This document shows positions 14,804-22,348 of a DNA stretch of 64,000 nucleotides, in pieces. Source of the stretch: Paractinoplanes brasiliensis (lineage in GTDB: Bacteria > Actinomycetota > Actinomycetes > Mycobacteriales > Micromonosporaceae); assembly GCF_004362215.1 (NCBI RefSeq), contig NZ_SNWR01000002.1:2170001-2234000 (forward strand), in the 5' to 3' direction. The notes under the pieces are model-generated. The model was not told the DNA's origin and did no database searches. It saw nothing but the letters and a program-made list of their open reading frames with translations. Position numbers and translations under genes: made by a program. The first letter of the stretch is position 1; every line of letters starts with the position of its first letter.

Positions 14804-16143
14804 AGCGGTGTCGCCCGGGCGCCGAAGTGCACGTACTTCTCGCCGGTGGGCAGCTGGTAGAAGGTGGCCGGCACCCAGTTGCCGGTCTCCGGGTCCTGGC
14901 AGACGAACAGGTCGGGCGCGACCGCCACCATCGGGTAGGTGACCGGCTCGTCCTGCAGCACCTCGGCCATCGGCCCGGTGATGCACAGCCGCATGACCGG
15001 CCCGTTCTCGCCGATGCTGACCTCCTGGCGGATGCTGGCCCGCTCGTAGACACCCACGTACGGGGTGGGGTCGACGTCGACCGGGGTGGACGGCGGCCCG
15101 AGCGGGTGCGGGACGGGCACCCCGGTCAGCTCGGCGAAGATCTCTCGGTACAGCTCCTCGTACAGCTTGGCGCCGTTGCCCCCGTTGGTCAGCAACGCGA
15201 CGGCGAAGCCCTGCTCGGGCAGGAGCCGCAGGAACGAGGCCTGGCCGATGGTGTTGCCGTCGTGCCCGATCACGCGGTGGCCGTCCCAGCCCGCGCGTTC
15301 CCAGCCCAGGCCCCACGAGTCGCCGAGGGTGTGCTTGTCGGGCAGTTCGACCTGGTGCTCGGCCATGGCGGCGGCGCTCGCCGCGCTCAGCACGTCCCCG
15401 CCCCCGTCCAGGTGCATCTTGGCGAACGTCAGCAGGTCGGCCACTGTCGACACGATCGAGCCGGCCGGTCCCGCCGAGCGCGGGATCCCCCACACCGGCG
15501 CCACGGCCTGCTTGCCGTCGTGGGTGACGTGCCCCACGGCGGCCCGGTGCAGCAGCGCCTCCTCGGGCAGGGTCACTGTGCGGGTCAGCCCGAGCGGAGT
15601 CACCAGCTTTTCCCGTACGGCGGTGTCCCAGCTGCCGCCGGTCAGCTTCTCGATCACCCGCCCGGCCAGCGAGAACCCGCTGTTGCAGTAGGACCAGGTG
15701 GCTTCGAGCGGGTGGTTCTGCGCCGCGTCGGCCAGCCCCGTCACGTACTTGGAGAGGCAGTCGTCGCCGCGGCCGGTGTCGGTGAAGATGTCGCCGTCGA
15801 TGCCGCTGGTGTGGGTGAGCAGGTGCCGCATGGTGACCTTCGCCGTGACCTGCGGGTCGCTGAGCTTGAGCTCGGGCAGCACCTCGATCAGCGGCGCGTC
15901 CAGTTGCAGCTTGCCCTCGTCGGCCAGCTGCATGACCAGCGTGGCGGTCCACACCTTGCTGATCGAGCCGATCTGGAACAGCGAGTCGGTGGTGACCTCG
16001 ACGCCCGTCCGCAGGTTCAGGACCCCGTACGCGGCCTCGCCGATCTCACCGTCGCGCAGGATCCCCAGCGTGGCGCCGGGTACGTCGTGTCGTTCCGCCA
16101 GTTCGGCCAGTCGCCGGGTCCAGTGCTCGGTGTCGACGGTCAT
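14791..16143 (-). CDS. S12 serine hydrolase (beta-lactamase/D-aminopeptidase fold)
   Basis: A 450-residue stand-alone S12 hydrolase with catalytic Ser60-Ile-Ser-Lys63, YCNSG and HDGNTIGQ motifs and a C-terminal beta domain (about 345-450). It lacks a signal peptide, so it is likely cytoplasmic. It is a close paralogue of the C-terminal half of the S9-S12 fusion at 7699-10968: long stretches are identical or nearly so, and the order of segments is the same. It lies inside the oligopeptide transporter operon with overlaps on both sides (ATGA with the permease-ATPase, 13 bases with dppF), so its substrate is probably an imported peptide. Members of the family act on D-amino-acid peptides and esters; the precise activity is unknown. 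Confidence 0.88.
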   Translation of the reverse strand: MTVDTEHWTRRLAELAERHDVPGATLGILRDGEIGEAAYGVLNLRTGVEVTTDSLFQIGSISKVWTATLVMQLADEGKLQLDAPLIEVLPELKLSDPQVTAKVTMRHLLTHTSGIDGDIFTDTGRGDDCLSKYVTGLADAAQNHPLEATWSYCNSGFSLAGRVIEKLTGGSWDTAVREKLVTPLGLTRTVTLPEEALLHRAAVGHVTHDGKQAVAPVWGIPRSAGPAGSIVSTVADLLTFAKMHLDGGGDVLSAASAAAMAEHQVELPDKHTLGDSWGLGWERAGWDGHRVIGHDGNTIGQASFLRLLPEQGFAVALLTNGGNGAKLYEELYREIFAELTGVPVPHPLGPPSTPVDVDPTPYVGVYERASIRQEVSIGENGPVMRLCITGPMAEVLQDEPVTYPMVAVAPDLFVCQDPETGNWVPATFYQLPTGEKYVHFGARATPLCAS

Positions 16144-18107
16144 GGTCTTTCTCCTCCCAGGGGTGCGGCGATCTGGTCGTCGGGGACCACGGCCGGGGCG
16201 AGGTCGGCGTGCCAGCAGGCAACCCTTCGACCTTCCCCGTACGCGGTCAGGGGTGGATCCTCGGTGCGGCAGCGCTCGCTCGCGAGGGGGCAGCGGGGGG
16301 CGTACGGGCATCCGGCGGGCAGGTTGTGCGGGTCGGGTGGCCGTCCCGGGATCACGGCCAGCGGCGCGTCCCGGTCGGTCGTCATGTCGGGCACCGCCGC
16401 CACCAGGGCCCGGGTGTACGGGTGGCGGGCGTCGTGCAGCAGCCCGGCCGTCGGCAGGTCCTCGACGATCCGGCCGGCGTACATGACCAGCACCCGGTCG
16501 CAGACCTGCCCCACCACGGTGACGTCGTGGCTGATGAACAGCAGCCCGACCCGCTCCGCGGCGCGGACGCCGGCCAGCAGCTGCAACACCTGGCGTTGCA
16601 CGGTGACGTCGAGGGCGGTGGTCGGCTCGTCGGCGATGATCAGGGCCGGGTTCGCCATCACGCCCATGCCGATCATGGCGCGTTGCCGCATGCCGCCGGA
16701 GAACTCGTGCGGCAGCTGCTTGGCGCGGCGGGCGGCGTCGGGGATGCGTACGGCGGAAAGCCGGTCCACGGCCCGCCGCCAGGCCGAGCGCCGATCGGCG
16801 CCCTGGTGCTCGCGGACCACCTCGGCCAGTTGCCGGCCCACCCGGTGCACGGGGTTGAGCGAGGTCATCGGGTCCTGGAAGACCATGGCGAGCGACGTGC
16901 CGAGCAGGCGGCGGTGTTCCTTGCGGCCGGGGCCGGTGAGGTCGGCGCCCAGGAATTCGAGGCGGTCGGCGTCGACGCGTCCGGGCGGCGCGACCAGCTG
17001 CGCGATGGCGAGCGCGGTGAGGCTTTTGCCGGAGCCGCTCTCGCCGACGATGCCGATCGCCTCGCCGCGCCGCACGGTCAGGCTGACACCCCGTACGGGG
17101 GTGACCTCCCCGAAGCCGACCCGGAGGTTCTCCACCGCCAGAAGCGGCTGCTCGGGACCGCCGGGTCCGGGTTCGGCGCGGGGAAGCTCGTGATCCGGCG
17201 CCCGGCCGGCGCTCCTGCCGGGGTGGGGCGAACGCAGGCCGATGGCACGCGCGACGGCCTCGCCGGTGAGGTTGAACGCCATCGCGGCCAGCACGACGGC
17301 GACCCCGGCGGCCAGCGCTCCGGCCGGGTGCACGTAGATCTGGGCCAGGCCCTCGCCGAGCAGCCGGCCCCAGTCGTAACCGGGCGCCTGCACGCCCAGC
17401 CCGAGGAAGGACAGGCCGGCGAACGACAGCAGCGCCGCGCCGAGCGCCATCGTCGCCGAGACCACCAGAGGCTCGGCGATGTTGGGCAGCACGTGGCGCA
17501 GGAGGATCCGGACGCGGCCGATCCCGGCCACCCGGGCGGCGGCGATGAAGTCACGGCCGGAGATGGTCGCGGCCATCGTCTGGGTGAGACGCGCGAAGCC
17601 GGGCGCGGTCGCGAAGCCGATCGCCAGCACGGCGCCCCGGGCCCCGACCCCGAAGATCACCGCGAAGAAGAGCGCGAGCAGCAGCGACGGGAAGGCGACG
17701 GCGATGTTGATGAGCGCGCCGATCCAGCGGCCCACGCGGCGGCCCAGCAACGTGGGTGCGGTGCCGAGCAGCAGCCCGGCGGTCACCCCGATCGCGGTGG
17801 CCAGCAGGGCCAGTCCCACCGACATCCGGGTGGCGACCAGCACCCGGGCCAGGATGTCGCGGCCCAGCAGGTCGGTGCCGACCGGGTGCGCCGCCGACGG
17901 GCCCTGCAGGATCTCGGCGGACTGCACCGTGTCGGCCCGGTCCTGCCAGATCAGCGGGGCCACCACCGCCAGCACCAGCACCGCGAGCAGCAGGACGGCG
18001 GCGGTGATCCCGAGCGGGCTGCGCAGGGCGGCGGTCCAGCGCCGGGCCGCCCTCGGCGCGCTCGGCGTCAGATCCTCCAGAGGGGCGCTGTTGAGAGGGG
18101 CGGCCAT
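16140..18107 (-). CDS. Fused oligopeptide ABC permease and ATPase (DppC-DppD)
   Basis: One 655-residue chain combines two normally separate subunits. Residues 1-300 are a DppC-type permease with about six membrane segments and the EAA-like loop (DFIAAARVAGIGRVRILLRHVLPN). After a linker (about 300-325) residues 326-655 are a DppD-type ATPase: Walker A GESGSGKSL, QDPMTSLNPVHR, signature FSGGMRQRA, Walker B LIIADEPTTALD, and a C-terminal tail with cysteines (CPYAPRCPLASERC) as in OppD/DppD, which bind an iron-sulfur cluster in studied homologues. The gene is coupled to dppB (TGATG) and to the S12 gene (ATGA). Confidence 0.92.
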   Translation of the reverse strand: MAAPLNSAPLEDLTPSAPRAARRWTAALRSPLGITAAVLLLAVLVLAVVAPLIWQDRADTVQSAEILQGPSAAHPVGTDLLGRDILARVLVATRMSVGLALLATAIGVTAGLLLGTAPTLLGRRVGRWIGALINIAVAFPSLLLALFFAVIFGVGARGAVLAIGFATAPGFARLTQTMAATISGRDFIAAARVAGIGRVRILLRHVLPNIAEPLVVSATMALGAALLSFAGLSFLGLGVQAPGYDWGRLLGEGLAQIYVHPAGALAAGVAVVLAAMAFNLTGEAVARAIGLRSPHPGRSAGRAPDHELPRAEPGPGGPEQPLLAVENLRVGFGEVTPVRGVSLTVRRGEAIGIVGESGSGKSLTALAIAQLVAPPGRVDADRLEFLGADLTGPGRKEHRRLLGTSLAMVFQDPMTSLNPVHRVGRQLAEVVREHQGADRRSAWRRAVDRLSAVRIPDAARRAKQLPHEFSGGMRQRAMIGMGVMANPALIIADEPTTALDVTVQRQVLQLLAGVRAAERVGLLFISHDVTVVGQVCDRVLVMYAGRIVEDLPTAGLLHDARHPYTRALVAAVPDMTTDRDAPLAVIPGRPPDPHNLPAGCPYAPRCPLASERCRTEDPPLTAYGEGRRVACWHADLAPAVVPDDQIAAPLGGERP

Positions 18108-19108
18108 CAGCTCTCCCGGATCGCCGAGCGGGGGTCGAGCACGGCCAGCGCCACGTCCACCACCAGGTTGATCAGCAGCACGCCGACGCCGTAGACCAGC
18201 ACCACGCCCTGCACTGCCGGATAGTCCTTGGCCAGGATCGACTGGACGATGGTGCCGCCCAGGCCCGGCCAGGCGAAGATGTTCTCGATCAGCACGGTGC
18301 CGGCGACCAGCGCGCCCAGCAGCAGGCCGCCGATGGTCAGGGTGGCGGTCAGCGCGTTGGGCAGCGCGTGCCGCAGATAGATCGCCCCGGCGCGCAGCCG
18401 CTTGGCCCGCGCCGTGCGGATGTAGTCGGTCTGCAGGACGGCCAGCAGCTCCACCCGCACGATCCGGGCCAGCATGAAGGCCGGGCCGATGGCCAGCGAC
18501 AACACCGGAAGCACGTACGAGTCGGGGCCGGAGCGCCCGGCCACCGGGAACCAGCCGAGCTGCACGCTGAACACGAACACCAGCCCGACCGCCATGAGGA
18601 ACTCGGGGATGGTCGCCACCACGACGCCGGCCGAGGTCAGCGCCCAGTCCCCGCCCCGGCCCCGCCCGTTGCCGGCCAGCACCGCCATCAGCAGGCCCAG
18701 CGGCACCGAGACGACCACGGCGACCGCGAACGCCAGCAGCGCCATCTCGACCGTGGAACCGAGCCGGGCCGAGATCACCTCCTGTACCGGTAACCCGGAC
18801 GTCATCGAGACGCCCAGGTCACCGGTCAGCAGGTTGCGCAGGTAATGCGCGTACTGCAGCCAGAGCGGGTCGTTGAACCCCAGCGCCTCGCGCCGCTGCT
18901 CGATCAGCGCGACCGGGGCGGTGGGGCCCAGTGCCGCCCGTACGGGGTCGCCGGGCAGCACGTGGATCATCAGGAACGCGGCGGTCACCAGCACCCAGAC
19001 CGACACCACCAGCCGCCCGGCCCGGCGCAGGCCGAACCGCACCCAGGGGTTGTCGGCCAGGCTCATCCTCGGGGCCTTGAGCTTCGGGGTTTCCGCCGTG
19101 ATCGTCAT
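18107..19108 (-). CDS. dppB: Oligopeptide ABC transporter permease (DppB type)
   Basis: A 333-residue membrane protein with an N-terminal segment followed by the long periplasmic-side loop typical of DppB/OppB and five further membrane segments. The conserved DPVRAALGPTAP and the cytoplasmic loop YIRTARAKRLRAGAIYLRHALPNA are diagnostic for the family. It is 11 bases downstream of the substrate-binding protein gene and coupled to the DppC-DppD fusion by TGATG. Confidence 0.93.
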   Translation of the reverse strand: MTITAETPKLKAPRMSLADNPWVRFGLRRAGRLVVSVWVLVTAAFLMIHVLPGDPVRAALGPTAPVALIEQRREALGFNDPLWLQYAHYLRNLLTGDLGVSMTSGLPVQEVISARLGSTVEMALLAFAVAVVVSVPLGLLMAVLAGNGRGRGGDWALTSAGVVVATIPEFLMAVGLVFVFSVQLGWFPVAGRSGPDSYVLPVLSLAIGPAFMLARIVRVELLAVLQTDYIRTARAKRLRAGAIYLRHALPNALTATLTIGGLLLGALVAGTVLIENIFAWPGLGGTIVQSILAKDYPAVQGVVLVYGVGVLLINLVVDVALAVLDPRSAIRES

Positions 19109-19119
19109 GTCCGCCCCGG

Positions 19120-20667
19120 TCAGCCCAGCATGCGGATGGACGACGGATCGACGTCACCCTCGGAGAGGTCGAACTCGGCCCCGTTGCCGATCGACGGCGC
19201 GTTGGAGTTGGCGAACGGCACCAGGTCGAGGTTCGACACCACCGCCTTCTCGGCCGCGTTCCACTTGTCGCACCCCGCCTCGCCGGTCAGCTTCTGCGCC
19301 TCGGCCACCGCCGCCTGGTAGTCCTTGTTGTCGAACGAGCCGAAGTTGGCCCCGTCCGGCGGCGTCGGCCCCGACAGGAACGGCACGAGCTGGCTGGGCA
19401 GCGTGACGCCGATCGGGAACATCGCCACGTCCCAGGCGAGCTGCCCGGCGGCGATCTGACCGACCTGCGTGGTGGTGACCGACTTCAGCTCGACCTGTAC
19501 GCCGGCCGCCTGCCACTGCTGTTGCAGCAGCTCGGCCGCGGCCTGCGCACCCGGGTTGCCGGTTGCGCCCCAGGCGACGACCAGCTTCTTGCCCGCCGCG
19601 GCGCTGCCCGCCAGGGCGGCCTTGCCCGCGGCGGCGTCGAAGGCGGGCAGGTTGCCGGCCACGTTGTCGCCCTTGCAGGGGGTCAGCGCCGGGGCGACCA
19701 GACCGGTCGCGGCCGTCCCGCGGCCACTGGTGAAGACCTGCTGCATCTGGCCGAGGTCGAGCGACTGCACCAGCGCCTCGCGCACCTTCAGGTCGGCGGT
19801 GGGCAGGCCGGCCTTCTGGTTGAACCAGATCTCGCCGGTCGGGGCCAGCACGTCACGCTTGAGGAACTGGTCGCCCTGCAGGCGGGCGGTGTCCGGGCCG
19901 GTGAACCGGGCCACGTTGACCTCGCCCGAGAGCACCAGGTTGGCCGTGGTGGTCTCGTTCGGGATCACCCGGATCACCACCTTGTCGGGCAGGCCCACCG
20001 TGTCGGCCTGGAAGTCGCCCGGCCCCCACGCGTACTCCTTGCGCCGGGTGAGCGTGTAGTGGTCGTCCGGCACGGCCTCGGTCACCGTGTACATGCCGGT
20101 GCCCTCGGACGCCTGCTTGAGCTTGGTCCGGTCGGCCAGGCCCTTCTCACAGACGATCGGCAGGCCGCCCAGGTTGCGCTCGAGGAACGCGTCCGGCGCC
20201 GGGGCGGTCACGGTGACGGTGCCGGCTGCCTCGTCGGCCGTGGCCTTGGCGCCGGCCGGCACGTACAGGCCGATCCGGGTCGAGGAGTTCTTGGGGTCGC
20301 CGACGAACGAGATGTTCTTGGCCACCGTGGCGGCCGTCAGCGGCGTACCGTCCGCGCACGTGACGCCCTTGCGGAGCGTGAACGTGGCAGTGGTGCTGGT
20401 CGACTCCCACTTCTCGGCCAGGCCCGGCAGCGTCTTGCCGTCCGGGGCGAACCCGAGGAGCGAGTCGTAGAGGAAGCGGTCGACCTGACCGGTGACCGAC
20501 AGGGACGTGAAATGAGGATCGAGGTTGCCGGGGTCGCCCGGGACAGCCATCGTGAACGTCTTACCGTTGACGGGCTGACGACCGCTCTCGCCACCGCCGC
20601 CGTCGTCACCGCAAGCGGCCAGGAGCACCAGGGTTCCCAGCGCGGCCGCGCATCGCCAAGCCTTCAT
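19120..20667 (-). CDS. dppA: Oligopeptide ABC transporter substrate-binding lipoprotein
   Basis: Extracytoplasmic binding protein of 515 residues (SBP family 5). The signal peptide ends in a lipobox with Cys19 (LLAAC). Family features include FTMAVPGDPGNLDPH, LAEKWESTSTTATFTLRKGV and WFNQKAGLPTADLKVREALVQ. It is the first gene of the minus-strand transporter operon (SBP, dppB, dppCD, S12 hydrolase, dppF, pucR). The peptide it binds cannot be read from the sequence; the linked D-amino acid enzymes make D-residue-containing peptides plausible. Confidence 0.92.
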   Translation of the reverse strand: MKAWRCAAALGTLVLLAACGDDGGGGESGRQPVNGKTFTMAVPGDPGNLDPHFTSLSVTGQVDRFLYDSLLGFAPDGKTLPGLAEKWESTSTTATFTLRKGVTCADGTPLTAATVAKNISFVGDPKNSSTRIGLYVPAGAKATADEAAGTVTVTAPAPDAFLERNLGGLPIVCEKGLADRTKLKQASEGTGMYTVTEAVPDDHYTLTRRKEYAWGPGDFQADTVGLPDKVVIRVIPNETTTANLVLSGEVNVARFTGPDTARLQGDQFLKRDVLAPTGEIWFNQKAGLPTADLKVREALVQSLDLGQMQQVFTSGRGTAATGLVAPALTPCKGDNVAGNLPAFDAAAGKAALAGSAAAGKKLVVAWGATGNPGAQAAAELLQQQWQAAGVQVELKSVTTTQVGQIAAGQLAWDVAMFPIGVTLPSQLVPFLSGPTPPDGANFGSFDNKDYQAAVAEAQKLTGEAGCDKWNAAEKAVVSNLDLVPFANSNAPSIGNGAEFDLSEGDVDPSSIRMLG

Positions 20668-20733
20668 CGTGCCTCCACGTGCTGCGTGTCACAGCAGACT
20701 GCCGAGCACGGGCACCGCTTGTCTTTGGCGCTG

Positions 20734-20763
20734 CCGACAACATGAGCCCGCCGCACTTGTCGG
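20734..20763. promoter_or_regulatory. Inverted repeat in the promoter region of the peptide transporter
   Basis: CCGACAA (20734-20740) and TTGTCGG (20757-20763) form a perfect 7-bp inverted repeat separated by 16 bases. It lies 67 bases upstream of the transporter operon start (minus strand) and 60 bases upstream of the divergent reductase gene. It looks like an operator for a dimeric regulator; the PucR protein encoded at the end of the operon is the first candidate. Confidence 0.55.
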
Positions 20764-20822
20764 TTCAGACCACTGTCGTTTTCGTCCAAGACCTCGCCGG
20801 GGACGTTTCCTAGGGTGAGCGC

Positions 20823-21398
20823 ATGCGTGAAATCGTGTGTACGGCGTTCGTCTCGCTCGACGGCGTCATGGACTCCCCCGGCGGCCCGAGCGAGGGGCAC
20901 CGCAGCGGCGGCTGGACCTTTCAGGACATCGAGTTCCTGCCCGAGGCGTACGCGCTCAAGGGCGAGGAGCTCGAGGAGACGTCGGCGCTGATGTTCGGCC
21001 GGCGCAGCTACGAGGCGTTCGCGCCGTTCTGGATCGACTCGCCCGACCACGCCGACTACAAGGACCTTCCCAAGTACGTGGTGTCGAGCACCCTGAGCGA
21101 CGACAAGCTCGCCGAGGGGTGGGGCGAGACGACGATCCTGCGCTCCACGGACGACGTCGCCCAGCTCAGGAACGGTGACGGCGGCGCGATCTTCATCCAC
21201 GGCAGCGGCGAGCTGGTGCGGCGGCTGTCCGAGGCGAACCTGATCGACCGCTACCACCTGCTCGTCTACCCGGTGCTGCTGGGCGCGGGCAAGAGCCTGT
21301 TCAGCCGCGAGGACAACGACAAGCGCCTGCTGACGCTGCGCTCGTCCGAGGCGTACAAGAACGGGATCCTGAAGCTGATCTACGACGTCAAGCGCTAG
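20823..21398 (+). CDS. Dihydrofolate-reductase-like (RibD C-terminal domain) protein
   Basis: A 191-residue protein of the RibD_C/YyaP-like family, which has the dihydrofolate reductase fold and probably uses NADPH. Seen: VCTAFVSLDGVMDSPGG at the N-terminus, MFGRRSYEAFAPFW, IFIHGSGELVRRL and LVYPVLLGAGKSLF. These are the usual family signatures. It stands alone and is divergent from the oligopeptide operon. Substrate is unknown; such stand-alone proteins are common in actinomycetes and are not true DHFR or RibD. Confidence 0.9.
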   Translation: MREIVCTAFVSLDGVMDSPGGPSEGHRSGGWTFQDIEFLPEAYALKGEELEETSALMFGRRSYEAFAPFWIDSPDHADYKDLPKYVVSSTLSDDKLAEGWGETTILRSTDDVAQLRNGDGGAIFIHGSGELVRRLSEANLIDRYHLLVYPVLLGAGKSLFSREDNDKRLLTLRSSEAYKNGILKLIYDVKR

Positions 21399-21428
21399 AG
21401 GCCGGGCGCGGCGGGCTGTGCGGCCCCG

Positions 21429-22121
21429 CTACAGGTTGAGTGCGATCGCGCCGCCCGCCCCCTCGCGCAGCTGGCGGGCGGTGCGGCCGACGTAGCGGCG
21501 CAGGGCGCGGGCCAGGTGCGGCTCGTCGAAGTAGCCCAGGGCGGTGACGACATCGGCGACCTCGGCCCCGCCGGCCAGCCGCAACGAGGCCTCGGTGACC
21601 CGCTCGATCTGGCGCACAGTGCCCTCGGCCAGGCCGGTCGCCGAACGGAACCGGCGCTGCAGGGTGCGCGGGTTGACATCGGGGCGCCCGCCGCGGCGGA
21701 CCTCGGCCACGAGCGGGTCCCGCACCACCGCGCCCGCACGGACCAGCCGTCCGACCAAGGCCTCGGCGTCGTCCGGGCGGGGCGTCTCCCAGCGGTGGCC
21801 GGCGAGCCGGAACGACCAGGCGGCGGTGTCAGGCAGTTCGAGGCCGCTGTCGACCAGTGCCCGGGTGGGCAGGGCGGCCAGCGATGTGCCGACGGCGAAC
21901 TGGATGCCGGTGAAGGTGGCGCCCTCGGGCACGGGCGCCGCGCCTGTCGCCGTCTCGGGCCCGGTGACCGCCGCGTACGAACGGCCCCGCTGCTGCCAGA
22001 ACACCAGCCCCCAGGTCACAGTGGCAACCGACGTCATCTCGGCGACCTGCTCACTCGTGCAGGTCCACACCTCGCTGACCCACGGGGAGTCCGACCCGCG
22101 AGTGTCGAACCGAAGCCGCAT
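21429..22121 (-). CDS. AraC-family transcriptional regulator
   Basis: A 230-residue regulator. The N-terminal domain (about 1-130) begins MRLRFDTRGSDSPWVSEVWTC, resembling the DUF6597-type sensing domain of AraC proteins. The C-terminal AraC DNA-binding domain follows with NPRTLQRRFRSATGL and VVTALGYFDEPHLARALRRYVG. The start at 22121 was chosen because homologous proteins begin at this motif; an upstream ATG at 22193 would add 24 low-complexity residues. It is divergent from the mannanase gene, but the intervening CebR-like box lies on the mannanase side. Confidence 0.88.
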   Translation of the reverse strand: MRLRFDTRGSDSPWVSEVWTCTSEQVAEMTSVATVTWGLVFWQQRGRSYAAVTGPETATGAAPVPEGATFTGIQFAVGTSLAALPTRALVDSGLELPDTAAWSFRLAGHRWETPRPDDAEALVGRLVRAGAVVRDPLVAEVRRGGRPDVNPRTLQRRFRSATGLAEGTVRQIERVTEASLRLAGGAEVADVVTALGYFDEPHLARALRRYVGRTARQLREGAGGAIALNL

Positions 22122-22256
22122 CGTCGAAGCGTACGGGAAACCGATCCTGACCGTCCGCGCCTCGGCCGCCCCGCCTTCCCGCGCGCTCACCACCCCGGCC
22201 GTACGCCTTGGGCGCGGCCTGCCGCGAGGCTTGATTACATTGATGTTTCCGAATGG

Positions 22257-22285
22257 TTGACAACGCTGTCACCCTCACTCAGTCT
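22257..22285 (+). promoter_or_regulatory. Candidate promoter of the mannanase gene
   Basis: TTGACA at 22257-22262 matches the -35 consensus. A weak -10-like CAGTCT lies 17 bases further at 22280-22285. The CebR-like operator begins four bases after it, where transcription would start, which is a classical repressor arrangement. The -10 element is poor, so this is tentative. Confidence 0.45.
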
Positions 22286-22288
22286 TCT

Positions 22289-22302
22289 TGGGAGCGCTCC
22301 CA
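22289..22302. promoter_or_regulatory. CebR/CelR-like operator upstream of the mannanase gene
   Basis: TGGGAGCGCTCCCA is a perfect 14-bp palindrome, identical to the established CebR/CelR operator of Streptomyces and Thermobifida. It is 46 bases before the mannanase start codon. In those organisms cellobiose releases the LacI-family repressor. No LacI-family gene is present in this window. Confidence 0.9.
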
Positions 22303-22348
22303 TAATGCTCACCCCATCCCCCGGTTTCGGATTCCGTGAGGTGACGAA

